Notes: generated from the sequence alone by a model not told the origin. Positions 9,941-19,006 are shown, numbered from the stretch's first letter. The stretch is DNA of 46,992 bases from Candidatus Caldilinea saccharophila (GCA_016710365.1 JADJVW010000062.1:1-46992); one strand, 5' to 3'. Translations and numbers: made by a program.

Positions 9941-10936
9941 ATGAGACACAAAACACTCGCAGTCGTCATGGGGCTGTTGCTGGTTGTCGGCGGTGTGCTC
10001 GTGGCCTTCGTAACCGTGGGATTGGGCAGCGCCGACGTGCGTGGACTGGCTGTTGAGCCAGGCAAGCAGGGCAGTCAGACGCGCTCTGTCCAGGTTGCGC
10101 CAAACCAAGCCAGTGCAGTGCAACTGGTCGGCGCCTACAGCGGCGTCGTAAAGCTCGATGTTGTCGTGGGCGGCGTCTACAGTGACACCCTGGCCATACC
10201 GCCTGCGCCTGAAAATGGCGCCCCTGCACCACCCGACTTGGGCAGCATCGATCTAGCGCTGCAACTCAACCAGGCCGGGAATGCACTCAGCGGCTATGTC
10301 ACCCTGGACAATACGCTTGTCTACAGCGCCGAACACACATTGGCGACGGGCGCGGCCAGCATCAACATCGGCCCCTATGTCACCGGTGCGGTGGAGGGCG
10401 CAAACTTTACGTTGCAATCCGAAAAAGTATCCCTTGTCGTCAACGGGCGCACGATCCAGCGCCAGTTTCGGCTGGCCGGAACCGGCGCTGCTGGGGATGG
10501 CAGCCAGATGACGGGCCAGTATCGCGAGACCTTGTGGGGGTACACCAGCGCCCCCGTCACAGTGATCGGTGCGTTCACCTTGCAGCGCGCCCGCTTGAAC
10601 AGTACGGCGCCGGGCGCAGGCAACCAGGCGCCCACCACCGTGGCCGACATGGCGATGACGCCGCAAGGGGTCGCCGTCATGATCAATGTACTCGCCAACG
10701 ATAGTGACGCAAATGGCGACGCCCTGGCCATTACTTCCACCAGCAAGCCGCAATTTGGGGCGGCGACCACCGACAGCCAGACAGTGATATACACTCCCAG
10801 CGCCACCTTCGTGGGGATTGACAGCTTTAGCTACTTTGTCAGTGATGGCAAGGGCGGCGTCGCCACCGGTTCGGTTACGATTCGCGTGGGGCAGGAGGAG
10901 GCGAAAACCATTTTTCTGCCCATGATTGCGCGATAA
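9941..10936 (+). CDS. Secreted protein with a cadherin/Ig-like C-terminal domain
   Basis: The start at 9941 is chosen because AGGA lies just upstream and the protein then begins with a signal sequence (MRHKTLAVVMGLLLVVGGVL); a longer frame opens at 9896. Residues about 55-230 form an unrecognised beta-rich domain. Residues about 240-315 are a bacterial Ig/cadherin-like repeat (VLANDSDANGDALAITSTS, YTPSATFVGIDSFSYFVSDG). The protein ends KTIFLPMIAR, a short hydrophobic-basic tail that I associate with exported Chloroflexota proteins. The gene starts 23 bp after the helical protein and is presumably co-transcribed. Likely role: an extracellular binding or structural subunit. Confidence 0.8.
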   Translation: MRHKTLAVVMGLLLVVGGVLVAFVTVGLGSADVRGLAVEPGKQGSQTRSVQVAPNQASAVQLVGAYSGVVKLDVVVGGVYSDTLAIPPAPENGAPAPPDLGSIDLALQLNQAGNALSGYVTLDNTLVYSAEHTLATGAASINIGPYVTGAVEGANFTLQSEKVSLVVNGRTIQRQFRLAGTGAAGDGSQMTGQYRETLWGYTSAPVTVIGAFTLQRARLNSTAPGAGNQAPTTVADMAMTPQGVAVMINVLANDSDANGDALAITSTSKPQFGAATTDSQTVIYTPSATFVGIDSFSYFVSDGKGGVATGSVTIRVGQEEAKTIFLPMIAR

Positions 10937-10967
10937 ATCAGGGGAACGCCGCGCCGCTTACGCCTGG

Positions 10968-11014
10968 CAATCTCCGATCTCCAGTGATCGTAATTAACTG
11001 GAGATCGGAGATTG
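10968..11014. repeat. Palindrome between convergent genes, 'AATCTCCGATCTCC' class
   Basis: Perfect 18-bp arms 10968-10985 and 10997-11014 enclose an 11-nt loop. The palindrome lies 31 nt after the plus-strand secreted gene. It overlaps the end of the convergent Nudix gene, whose last codons (SPISS) and TAA stop lie inside the right arm and loop. It could serve as a bidirectional terminator. Confidence 0.9.
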
Positions 11015-11540
11015 AAATTCGTAGTGCAGCGTTCCGTCCGGCTGTGGGCTGTAGTGGCCGTAGAAGAAGGGGCCATCCAGTGCGCGCGGTAGCAATTCCT
11101 CCAAGTCATCCAACAGCGGATAGTCGTGCAGTGCAGCGATCGGCAGCCATTCCGGCGTTCCCTCTTGCGTCGTCCAGACCAGCCGCTCCGCTGTTGCACC
11201 GGTAAAAACAAACAGCAACACGCCGGGACGCGCGACCAGCCTCGTCGGCGCCAGCATCAATGGTGACGACGCCGCGCAGCGACAGATCGCGCACCTCGAT
11301 GCCGGCCTCTTCTCGCACCTCGCGCACCGCCGCAGTGTAGACATCTTCCGCCGCCTCGACGTGACCGCCCAGGCCGTTGTAGCGGTTGGCCCACAGCCGT
11401 TTCGTCGGCGCGCCCTTGAGCAGCAAGACTTCGCGCTCCCCGCGCGCCTGGTTGAAACAGGTCAGGAAGATCAACACGCGCGGCGTAGCCAGATGGCGGC
11501 CGCTGCCGGGCACGCGAGTTCCTTGCTCGGCAGCGTTCAT
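10994..11540 (-). CDS. Nudix hydrolase (NTP pyrophosphohydrolase-like), frameshifted near 11245
   Basis: The minus frame from 11540 contains a complete Nudix box, GHVEAAEDVYTAAVREVREEAG with the REVREEAG core, preceded by LLLKGAPTKRLWANRYNGLG. Near 11230-11255 the frame shifts. The neighbouring frame completes the fold (LLFVFTGATAERLVWT ... PEWLPIAALHDYPLLDDLEE ... FFYGHYSPQPDGTLHYEF). Together this gives a protein of about 180 residues, normal for an MTH1/8-oxo-dGTPase-like Nudix enzyme that sanitises nucleotides. The C-terminus is encoded by the palindrome at 10968-11014. The start overlaps the stop of the tiny ORF upstream (ATGA), suggesting translational coupling. Confidence 0.8.
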
Positions 11541-11671
11541 CCGTCACCGGCGCTTTTGTCCACTGCGGGCATGGTCTGAAGCACGCGCAACGTTTGACAA
11601 GTGGTGACGGCGCCGTCAGCGCGCATTTGCTCAATTTCAATCGGATCGACGCTGGCCAGCATGAGTTCCAT
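11537..11671 (-). CDS. Possible 44-residue protein coupled to the Nudix gene
   Basis: The ATG at 11671 follows AGGAAAAA and opens a 44-codon frame (MELMLASVDPIEIEQMRADG...). Its TGA overlaps the Nudix ATG as ATGA. The four-base overlap and the ribosome-binding-like site are the only support. The product is acidic and soluble with no recognised domain. The region contains the 14-bp palindrome TGACGGCGCCGTCA, so the frame could also be a chance reading through a structured spacer. Confidence 0.4.
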   Translation of the reverse strand: MELMLASVDPIEIEQMRADGAVTTCQTLRVLQTMPAVDKSAGDG

Positions 11672-11707
11672 CGGCGTTTTTCCTGCTGCAACGATAAGCT
11701 GCGCTGT

Positions 11708-12682
11708 TCATCGCTTGCGGATGACGCTCACCAGCACCGCGGCCAGGATGATCAGCCCGCGGATCACCTCCTGCGCAAAGGGGTTGATGCCCATCAGCAC
11801 CATGCCGTTGCCCAACAGGCCAATGAAGAGCACGCCCAGAAAAGTGCCGGCGATCGTGCCGACGCCGCCCATCAGGCTGGTGCCGCCGATGATCACCGCG
11901 GCGATCACCTCGAACTCCAGCCCCTGGGCGATGTTGGACGACCCCGACATGATGCGCGAGGAGAGGATGATGCCACTGAACGCGGCCAGAAAGCCGGTCA
12001 GCGCAAAGGTGGCGATGCGCGTGCGCCAGACGCGGATGCCGGAGAGGCGCGCCGCCTCCTCGTTGCCGCCGACGCTGTAGACCGAGCGGCCGTAGACGGT
12101 GCGCGTGCTGATAAAGTGGAAGATCACAAAGGTCAGCAGCATGATCACTACCGGCACCGGGATGACCTCCAGCACATAGCCGCCGCCCCAAAAGCCAAAC
12201 GAATCAGGAAAGGGTGTGATCGGGAAGGCGTTGGTGATCAGCCGCGCCGCCCCGCGCAGGCTCATAAAGAGCGCCAGCGTCACGACAAAGGCCGGCACCG
12301 CCCACTTCACACGGATGAATCCGGCGGCGGAGTGAATGAGCGCGCCCTGGATCAGCACGACGATCACCGCCAGCCACAGCGGCCAGCCCTGCTGGATCGC
12401 TAGCACGCCGAGCAGCGACGAAGCCCACGCCACCGCCGAGCCGACGCTCACGTCGATGTCGCCGGAGATGATAATAAAGGTCATGCCGCAGGCAATGATA
12501 CCGTTGAAGGCCACTGCACGCAACACGTTCAACAGGTTGCGCGAGGAGAGAAAATTGGGCGCAACCAATGCCAGCCCCACAAAGAGCAGGAGCAAGGCGA
12601 TCAGCAGGCCGGAGCGGGAAAGCAGGTCGCCGAAACGGGACAGCCCGGTAGGCCGCGAAGCGGAGTTGGTGGTGGCGGTCAT
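11708..12682 (-). CDS. Sugar ABC transporter permease, RbsC/CUT2 type
   Basis: A 324-residue polytopic membrane protein of the BPD_transp_2 family. Recognisable blocks are ISGDIDVSVGS after the second helix, GNEEAARLSGIRVWRTRIAT (the cytoplasmic loop contacting the ATPase), and AAVIIGGTSLMGGVGTIAGT near the C-terminus. Length and order match RbsC-like permeases, which dimerise in the inner membrane. Its ATG overlaps the ATPase stop codon (ATGA, 12679-12682), so the two are translationally coupled. It is the last clear gene of the sugar cluster. Confidence 0.93.
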   Translation of the reverse strand: MTATTNSASRPTGLSRFGDLLSRSGLLIALLLLFVGLALVAPNFLSSRNLLNVLRAVAFNGIIACGMTFIIISGDIDVSVGSAVAWASSLLGVLAIQQGWPLWLAVIVVLIQGALIHSAAGFIRVKWAVPAFVVTLALFMSLRGAARLITNAFPITPFPDSFGFWGGGYVLEVIPVPVVIMLLTFVIFHFISTRTVYGRSVYSVGGNEEAARLSGIRVWRTRIATFALTGFLAAFSGIILSSRIMSGSSNIAQGLEFEVIAAVIIGGTSLMGGVGTIAGTFLGVLFIGLLGNGMVLMGINPFAQEVIRGLIILAAVLVSVIRKR

Positions 12683-14181
12683 GGAACGAGCTCCTCCATT
12701 GCCAGAGCCATCAACTGCTCCAGCGTGATTTCGTCGTGGGTGACTGCGCCGGTGATCCGGCCTTGATTGATAATCAAAATACGGTCGGAGACGTCGAGCA
12801 CTTCCTCAATCTCCGAGGAGACAAAGAGCACCGCCAGCCCCTGCCGGGCCAGATCGCGCACCAGCGTAAAGATCTGCTCTTTGGCCTGGATGTCGATGCC
12901 GCGCGTCGGCTCGTCCATGATCAGTACATCGGGCAGCGTGTTGAGCCAGTTGCCGATCACGACTTTCTGCTGGTTGCCACCGCTGAGCGTGTTGGTGGTC
13001 ACGCTGAGGCTCGGCGTCTTGATCGCCATGTTGGCGACCATCTCCTGCGCCAGCGCCTCTTCCTGGGCAGGCTGGAGAATGCCGCCGTGACTGACACGAT
13101 GCAGGCTGGCCAGCGTCAAGTTGTCGCGCACCGGAAAGACGAGCACCAGCCCCTGCTTTTTGCGATCCTCCGGCGTAAGACCGACGCCGTTTGCTTTCAT
13201 CGTCAGCGGGCTGGGGTGGGCAATCGGCCGGCCTTTGACGACAATCTCGCCGCTGTCGATCGCATCCAGCCCAAAGATCGAGCGCAGCAACTCTGTGCGC
13301 CCCGAACCAAGCAGCCCAGCGAGGCCCAGCACCTCGCCCCCGCGCACCTCGAACGCGATGTCGTGTAGCTTGCCGGCGCGATTCAGCCCCTTCACCGCCA
13401 GCTTGACCTCGCCGACCTCGGCGTCGCGCCGCCACTGCGTGCGCTGCCAGTCCGCACCGATCATCATCGTCGTGATCTGCTCCGGCGTCGCCTCCGCCAC
13501 GGGGATGGTGCCGATGTGGCGGCCATCGCGCAGCACGGTGACGCTGTCGGCCACGCGCGGGATCTCCTGCAGCCGGTGGGTGACGTAGATGACCGCGCGT
13601 CCCTGCGCGGCCAGCCGGCGCACGACCTTGTGCAGCGTCTCGACCTCTTCGCTGGGCAGCGCGCTGCTTGGCTCATCGAGGATCATCACGCGCGGGTCGA
13701 AGGAGATCGCCTTGGCGATCTCGACCAGTTGCTGCTGCGCCACATTGAGGTGCGCGACCAGTTCGTCGAGCGGAATCTCGACTTCAAGCTGATCGAGCGC
13801 CAGCTTCGCCGTCTGCATGATCTGCTTACGCGCCACAAAGGAAATCCCCAGGAGGCGGCGCATCGGCCAGCGCCCCAGCAGGATGTTCTCGGCCACGGTC
13901 AGCCCCGGCACCAGGCTCATCTCCTGATAGACCGTGCTGATGCCCTGGTGAAAGGCATCCTGCGGCCGGTCAAAGATTACCGGCCGGCCGTCGATGGCGA
14001 TCACGCCGCTGTCGGGGCGGATGGCGCCGCTGAGCACCTTGACCAGCGTGGACTTGCCGGCGCCATTTTTGCCGAGCAACGCGCGCACCTCGCCCTGTTC
14101 GAGTGAGAAATCGACATGGTCCAGCGCGGTGACGCCGGGATACTGTTTGCAGACTTTCTCCACGGTCAGAATGGTGGTCAT
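12679..14181 (-). CDS. Sugar ABC transporter ATP-binding protein, RbsA/CUT2 type
   Basis: A 500-residue protein with two ABC cassettes. The first has P-loop GKNGAGKSTLVK and D-loop block VMILDEPSSAL. The second has the shorter GLLGSGRTELLRS P-loop variant typical of RbsA second cassettes, signature LSGGNQQKV, and VLIMDEPTRGID. The start MTTILTVEKV at 14181 is preferred; an upstream in-frame start at 14241 would extend into the palindrome at 14219-14287. It powers import together with the permease (11708-12682) and the binding protein (14306-15358). Confidence 0.93.
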   Translation of the reverse strand: MTTILTVEKVCKQYPGVTALDHVDFSLEQGEVRALLGKNGAGKSTLVKVLSGAIRPDSGVIAIDGRPVIFDRPQDAFHQGISTVYQEMSLVPGLTVAENILLGRWPMRRLLGISFVARKQIMQTAKLALDQLEVEIPLDELVAHLNVAQQQLVEIAKAISFDPRVMILDEPSSALPSEEVETLHKVVRRLAAQGRAVIYVTHRLQEIPRVADSVTVLRDGRHIGTIPVAEATPEQITTMMIGADWQRTQWRRDAEVGEVKLAVKGLNRAGKLHDIAFEVRGGEVLGLAGLLGSGRTELLRSIFGLDAIDSGEIVVKGRPIAHPSPLTMKANGVGLTPEDRKKQGLVLVFPVRDNLTLASLHRVSHGGILQPAQEEALAQEMVANMAIKTPSLSVTTNTLSGGNQQKVVIGNWLNTLPDVLIMDEPTRGIDIQAKEQIFTLVRDLARQGLAVLFVSSEIEEVLDVSDRILIINQGRITGAVTHDEITLEQLMALAMEELVP

Positions 14182-14218
14182 AAACCCACTTTCGGCGCTA
14201 CACTTTTGAATTCGATAC

Positions 14219-14287
14219 TCACACAAAGCCACAAAGAACACAAAGAAATTCGTTCTGAATCTTTGTGCTCTTTGTGGCTTTGTGTGA
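14219..14287. repeat. Long palindrome inside the CUT2 operon, 'CACAAAG' class
   Basis: 28-bp arms 14219-14246 and 14260-14287 match at 27 of 28 positions, with a 13-nt loop. It lies between the binding-protein stop (14306) and the ATPase start (14181). A hairpin here could cut read-through or stabilise the upstream mRNA. That would fit the usual need for more binding protein than ATPase or permease, but this role is inferred. Confidence 0.88.
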
Positions 14288-14305
14288 CATGCCGGTGTAA
14301 TTCTT

Positions 14306-15358
14306 TTACTCGACGTCGAATATCGCGCTGCCGCCCGTTTCCACGAAGCGGTTGATCATCTCGTCGTTGCCGCGGCCGAAGAAGATCGTCGGCGTGTTGA
14401 TCACGGCCTCGACCTCTGCGCCGTCCATCACCTGGAAGAGCGCGTTGACGGCATCGTAGCCCATCTGATAGGGCGCCTGGCCGGTGACGCCTTGCAGGAT
14501 GTCATCGTCGGCCTGCAACATCTGCGCCATCTGGTTGTTCATGTCGGTGCCAAAGACAAAGACTTTGCCAGCCAGACCCGCCGACTGCACGGCCAGCGCA
14601 TGGGCGACGGTGCCGCCTTCGTTGGCTGCCCACAGCAGGTTGATCGTCGGGTTGGCCTCGAGCATGGCCTCGGAGACCGGCAGCGCGTCGTCCGCCACCC
14701 AGCCGGCCTGATCGGCGACCACTTCGACGCCGGGCAACTGCGACACTTCGGCCAGGAAGCCTTCCTTGCGCGGCGGGCAGCCTTCGAACTGGTCACAGTT
14801 CAGCATGCCGATCACGGCGTTGCCGCCCAGCTTCTCGTTGATAAACTGCACCGCGGCGGCGCCGGTGGTGCTGCCCAGGTCCTCATTTTTGGTCACCAGA
14901 TAGGCGGAGGCGATGCCCTCTTCGCTGACGCAGGTGTTGAAGCAGATCACCGTGATGCCGGCCTCTTTGGCCTTCCTGAGCGCGGCGACCGAGCCGTCGG
15001 AGGAGATGGGCGTGATGACGATGGCATCGACGCCACGCGTGATGTAATCGTCGATCATACTGCTCTCTTTGGCGAGATCGTTCTCGGTGTTACCGAGGAT
15101 CAACTCGGCGCCGGCCTCGTCGGCCGCGGCCTGCATCCCCGCCTGGACAAGCTGCATAAAGGTGTCACTCTGGAAGACGACGCCGGCAATCACCAACTTC
15201 TCGCCATCGGCGGCGGGTGCATCGGCGGCAGGTGCATCGGCCGCTGGCGCGTCGGCAACGGGGGCAGCAGGTGCGGCCGGCATCGCCGTACAGGCGCCGA
15301 ACAGCAGAGCTACTGCCATCAACAGACCCAACATGAGCATCGTTCGATTGACCTTCAT
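14306..15358 (-). CDS. Sugar-binding lipoprotein of the CUT2 ABC importer (RbsB-like)
   Basis: A 350-residue secreted lipoprotein. The signal peptide has a hydrophobic core LLMAVALLF and lipobox LFGAC with Cys23, followed by an Ala-Pro-Asp linker with three near-identical APAAD units (about 33-52). A Peripla_BP_4-type two-lobe sugar-binding domain follows (DDYITRGVDAIVITPISSDG, PTINLLWAANEGGTVAHAL, VFVFGTDMNNQMAQMLQ). AAGGAGAA lies seven bases before the ATG. As first gene of the RbsBAC group it follows the FGGY kinase after a 280-bp spacer with two palindromes. Confidence 0.93.
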   Translation of the reverse strand: MKVNRTMLMLGLLMAVALLFGACTAMPAAPAAPVADAPAADAPAADAPAADGEKLVIAGVVFQSDTFMQLVQAGMQAAADEAGAELILGNTENDLAKESSMIDDYITRGVDAIVITPISSDGSVAALRKAKEAGITVICFNTCVSEEGIASAYLVTKNEDLGSTTGAAAVQFINEKLGGNAVIGMLNCDQFEGCPPRKEGFLAEVSQLPGVEVVADQAGWVADDALPVSEAMLEANPTINLLWAANEGGTVAHALAVQSAGLAGKVFVFGTDMNNQMAQMLQADDDILQGVTGQAPYQMGYDAVNALFQVMDGAEVEAVINTPTIFFGRGNDEMINRFVETGGSAIFDVE

Positions 15359-15439
15359 CTTGTTCTCCTTGTTGAACTACGGTTTGAAAAGATAAGCCTG
15401 ACAACGTCCACTATAACATCAGGGAACTGCTCAAAATCC

Positions 15440-15472
15440 ACAAACTGAGTTTTTGCCAAAAACTCAGTTTGT
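15440..15472. repeat. Near-perfect palindrome, second copy of the 'AAACTGAGTTTTTG' class
   Basis: 16-bp arms 15440-15455 and 15457-15472 are exact complements around one base. The core is the same as at 6624-6656, almost 9 kb away. It lies upstream of the RbsB-like gene. Confidence 0.88.
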
Positions 15473-15547
15473 CCGGTCACTGGTCTGGCTCAATAGCTCG
15501 GCGTGCTTTTCCTCCTCTCTGCTATCATACAGTCAGCCTGGCTGTTA

Positions 15548-15640
15548 TAGACCACGGATTCGACGGATTCGACGGATAAACTCCGGATAATTTCGGAGAA
15601 ATCCGTGAAAATCCGCCTAATCCGCTAAATCCGCGGTCTA
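15548..15640. repeat. Palindrome of the 'CGGAT' class overlapping the kinase stop
   Basis: Outer arms TAGACCACGGATT (15548-15560) and 15628-15640 pair at 12 of 13 positions. The interior is filled with further CGGAT/ATCCG units that pair imperfectly. The TAG stop of the FGGY kinase (15638-15640) is the outer end of the palindrome. Related members lie at 19007-19081 and 30112-30192. Confidence 0.85.
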
Positions 15641-17205
15641 TTCTTCATCCACAAACGGCGTTGCTTGCAGCGCGCTCAACGTTTGGTAGACGCTGCGCAG
15701 CGGGTCGAACGCCTGGATGTATGCCTGGACGTACGCTTCATAATGGCGATGATAGGCCGGCCGCGGCTCGATGCGCCCCACAGTTTGGCTGAAACGGCGG
15801 GCGGTGGCCGCCAGGTCGGGATAGATGCCCACCGCCGCGCCGGCCAGGATCGCACAGCCCAGCGCGGCGACATCGCTGCGCTGCAGCCGCACATAGGGCA
15901 CGCCCAGCACATCCGCCTTGATCTGGTTCCACAGGTCACTGTTGGCGCCGCCGCCGATCACGCGCACCTCGCTGAAGTGGACAGACGGGCTGTACTCGCG
16001 CACCACCGCCAGCGCCGCGGCGTAGTCATAGGCGATCGACTCCAGCACCGCGCGGTAGAGATGCGCCTTGGTGTGCGTCCAGGTAAAGCCCAGCCAGGCG
16101 CCGCGCACGTCCGGGTCGCTGGGGCAGGCGCGCCCCACCAGGTGCGGGATGAACATCAGCCCTTCGGCGCCGGGCGGAGATGTGCAGCCTGCGCGTCGAG
16201 CAGCGCGTAGGCGGACGCTCCCGTCGCGGCGGCCTGGCGCAGTTCCTCGGCGCCAAGCTGGTCGCGCACCCAGCGGTGAGTCAGCCCGCCGCCGCTGATG
16301 TACATCATCGGATACCAGTGGTCTGGCCCCAGCGGCCCGGCCAGCGGCTGCAACATGCCGTGGCGCGTGTCGGCAAAGTAGCTGTCGAGCGAGGTCGCCA
16401 GCACCGGGAAGGTGCCCGCCACATCGACAAGCTGTCCCGCCTCCACCAGCCCCGCGCCGAGGAAACCGGCCACCTGATCGCCCGCGCCGGCCACCAGCGG
16501 CACGCCCGCAGCCAGCCCGCACGCTGCGGCCGCGGCCGGCGCCAGCTTGCCCACGACTGTGGTGGCGGGCACGATGGCTGGCAGCTTCTCCAGCGGAATC
16601 TCGCACGCCTCCGCCAGTTCCGCCGACCAGGCGCGCCGCGCGGTGTCGCTGACGCCGATCCAGGTCAGGTACGACGGGTCGATAAAGGCGTCGTCGGCCG
16701 AGATCTCCGCCATGCGTCCCGCCACATAGTTGGCGAGAATCAGCACTTTGTGGATGCGCCGGTACAGGTCAGGCTGCTGCTCCCGCCACCACAACATGCG
16801 CGGGGCCAGAAAGGGCAGCGCGCCGTTGAGCGCTACTAAGCGGTCGCCCACGCGCGCCTGCATGGCCGCCACATAGGGCTGGTAGCGATTGTCGAGCGCC
16901 GACGGATACCAGGGCGTCAGCGCATTCCACGCCCGGTCGATGGCGATCGCGCCGGCCATCTGCCCGTCAAAGGCGATGGCGGCCACCGATGCAGGCGCGG
17001 CGCCGCTCTTGGCGACCACCTCGCCGATCGTGGCGAGTGCGGCCGCGTAGAAATCCTCGCCGCGCTGCTCGGCCTGACCGGGCGCAGGTTGATGCAGCGG
17101 CGCCTCGCGCGTCGCGTCGGCCAATGAATGACCGGCGGTGTCAAAGAGCGTCGTCTTGACCACGCTGGTGCCCAGATCGACGCCGATCAGGTAATCCTGT
17201 GCCAT
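15638..17205 (-). CDS. FGGY-family carbohydrate kinase (xylulokinase-like), frameshifted at about 16173
   Basis: The N-terminal half starts at 17205 with the FGGY ATP-binding motif YLIGVDLGTSVVKTTLFD, then FDGQMAGAIAID and GVPLVAGAGDQVAGFLGAG. The frame changes around 16170-16176, where a CGCCGGGCGG run is probably one base out. The other frame supplies the C-terminal FGGY domain (GLMFIPHLVGRACP, THTKAHLYRAVLESIAYDY, VRVIGGGANSDLWNQIKAD). Both halves are otherwise intact, giving about 520 residues, normal for xylulokinase-type enzymes that phosphorylate a ketose or polyol with ATP. It starts directly after the TAA of the MDR gene, so the two are co-transcribed. The stop codon lies in the palindrome at 15548-15640. 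Confidence 0.88.
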
Positions 17206-18966
17206 TTACGCACGCTCCCAATACGCTTCAAAGAGCGCCTGCTCCGCGGTATTGCTCCACGTCTCCCCCGGCCCAAGCTGCGCGTAGACGGCGGGCAATG
17301 CGTCTTTTAACTGAGGCAGGCTGAGCAGGGGCAGCTCGACCAGATGCGGGTAGATGACGACCTTACCTGGATAGCGCTGCTCCATCACCGCGCGCAGCCC
17401 CGCTTGTAAGGCGTTCATCCCGCCGACCGCGGCGACGATCTGCGCAGCCGCCAGCGCACCCTGCTGCATCTTTGCCAGCACGTGCAGTTGATCGGCCACG
17501 GTGGAGCCGCTGGTTCCGGTGAACTGGGCGCCATAGCGTGCGATCCAGTCGAGCGGCAGGTGGATCGGCGCGCCGGCCGGCACGCCAGCAAAGACCACCA
17601 CCAGGCCATCGTGCGCCAGATGGGGCAGCGCGGCGTTGACGGCGGCCGGATCGGGCACGACCACCACGATGTCGTCGCAGCCGCGCCCGCCGGTCAGTCG
17701 CGCGACCTCGCGGGTCAGGCGTTCCGGTTCTGCCTCCGGGCTGACGGTCACCAGTTCGACGCCGGCGGCTTCAGCCAGCGCGGCGTAGTCGCGGCGCAGG
17801 GCATCGAGCCGCGCCTGGCCGCGGTTGGTGGCAAGGATCGCGCGCGGGCGACCGGGCATCTGCAACGCGCGCTGGAGGTGCATCCGTCCCATCGCGCCGC
17901 CGGCGCCCATGATCCAGGTCACGCCGCCGGCGCGCAACTCTGAGCGGTTGGCGGCGACGCCGTAGGCAGCGGCCACCTCGGGGCCAGAACAGCCGAGCAG
18001 CGCCAGGTGCTGGTAGTGCAGCTTGTGCATGTCCACCGCCACGTGCGCGTCCAGCGGCTGCGTGGTGACGAGATTGAGCGTGCCGTGGTCGGCCAGCGCG
18101 GCCACAGCGGCGGCGACCGCGGCGGCGTGCGGCGGGTCGAGCAGGATGATGTCGTCGATGCCGGCGCCGCTGTCACTGTTACTGTGACTGTCACCGTCGC
18201 CGGCAAACTCCTGCACAATCTCCGCGGCGCTGGCGCCGTTGCGCTCGACGACCGGCGCGGGCTGGCTGCGCACCCAGGCTACGAACGCGTCCGGCGCATC
18301 GCTGAGCACAACCAGGCTGCTGTCGAGTGCGCGGCTCATCGTGTACTGCTGCGTATCGCCCGGCTGCCCGGCGATCCAGAGCAGCCCGCCGCGCTTTGGC
18401 GCCAGCCGGCGCGCGGTCGGGCTGTAGGCGACATCGACGCAGGCCCACGGTTCGAGGAGCGCGACCTCGGCATAGCCGGACGCGGCGGGGACGGGAAAGA
18501 CATAGCTGCCGTCGTCGCCTGCCAGCACGCGGCGGTCAAGGGTGACGTACTGGGTCATGGCGCCGGGCAGGTTGACGCCAAAGATGACGCGCTGGCCGGC
18601 GCTGTAGACATCGGGCTGGATGCCCAGGCGCTGCCCGACAACGTAGCGGTCACGCCACTGCTCACCAACCTGCACGACGGTCAGCGCCGCCTCGTGGCCC
18701 AGTTGCGCCGGATGAGCGGCAAAGTCGCGCGCAAAAAAGAGCGGGTACTCTAACCCCAGCCGCACCATCTTGGCGTCGGAGGCGCACAGCCCGAGCGCAT
18801 CGACGCGCACCAGGATCTCGTCCGGTCTGCAGGCCGGCAGCGGCGCCATCACCGGCTGCCCGTTCACACCGACGCTGGCCAGACCGGCGCCAAAGAAGGG
18901 CCACGCTAAGTTGTGGATGGGGAGAACGGCTTGGGCTTCTTGGTAATGCTGCCAGCGTTGGATCAT
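17206..18966 (-). CDS. Unusually long zinc-type medium-chain dehydrogenase-like protein
   Basis: At 586 residues this is far longer than the usual 340-380 of the alcohol/sorbitol dehydrogenase family. The N-terminal GroES-like part has GLCASDAKM (candidate catalytic Cys) and AQLGHEAALTVV. Two Rossmann-like segments follow. The first is around residues 190-335 (GGLLWIAGQPGD ... DIILLDPPHA). The second is around 375-520 (TWIMGAGGAMGRMHLQRAL, GRGCDDIVVVVPDP, GLVVVFAGVPAGA). The linker between them contains a Ser/Asp/Gly run encoded by a TGACTGTCACTGT-like simple repeat (about 18168-18205). It probably oxidises a sugar or polyol with NAD(P), judged by its place between the kinase and the CUT1 transporter genes. 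Whether both nucleotide sites work is unknown. Confidence 0.8.
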   Translation of the reverse strand: MIQRWQHYQEAQAVLPIHNLAWPFFGAGLASVGVNGQPVMAPLPACRPDEILVRVDALGLCASDAKMVRLGLEYPLFFARDFAAHPAQLGHEAALTVVQVGEQWRDRYVVGQRLGIQPDVYSAGQRVIFGVNLPGAMTQYVTLDRRVLAGDDGSYVFPVPAASGYAEVALLEPWACVDVAYSPTARRLAPKRGGLLWIAGQPGDTQQYTMSRALDSSLVVLSDAPDAFVAWVRSQPAPVVERNGASAAEIVQEFAGDGDSHSNSDSGAGIDDIILLDPPHAAAVAAAVAALADHGTLNLVTTQPLDAHVAVDMHKLHYQHLALLGCSGPEVAAAYGVAANRSELRAGGVTWIMGAGGAMGRMHLQRALQMPGRPRAILATNRGQARLDALRRDYAALAEAAGVELVTVSPEAEPERLTREVARLTGGRGCDDIVVVVPDPAAVNAALPHLAHDGLVVVFAGVPAGAPIHLPLDWIARYGAQFTGTSGSTVADQLHVLAKMQQGALAAAQIVAAVGGMNALQAGLRAVMEQRYPGKVVIYPHLVELPLLSLPQLKDALPAVYAQLGPGETWSNTAEQALFEAYWERA

Positions 18967-19006
18967 CGAGGCGCCTGGATTTCTGTTCGGTCATAATTGG
19001 AATAGA

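Noticed and set aside
11594..12403. 269-residue plus-strand frame opposite the CUT2 permease
   Set aside because: Rich in Asp/His/Gln/Arg without structure, antisense to a membrane protein whose motifs are clear.
18168..18205. Short tandem repeat TGACTGTCACTG as a CRISPR or regulatory repeat
   Set aside because: Units are too short and lie in frame inside the MDR gene; it is a simple-sequence linker.
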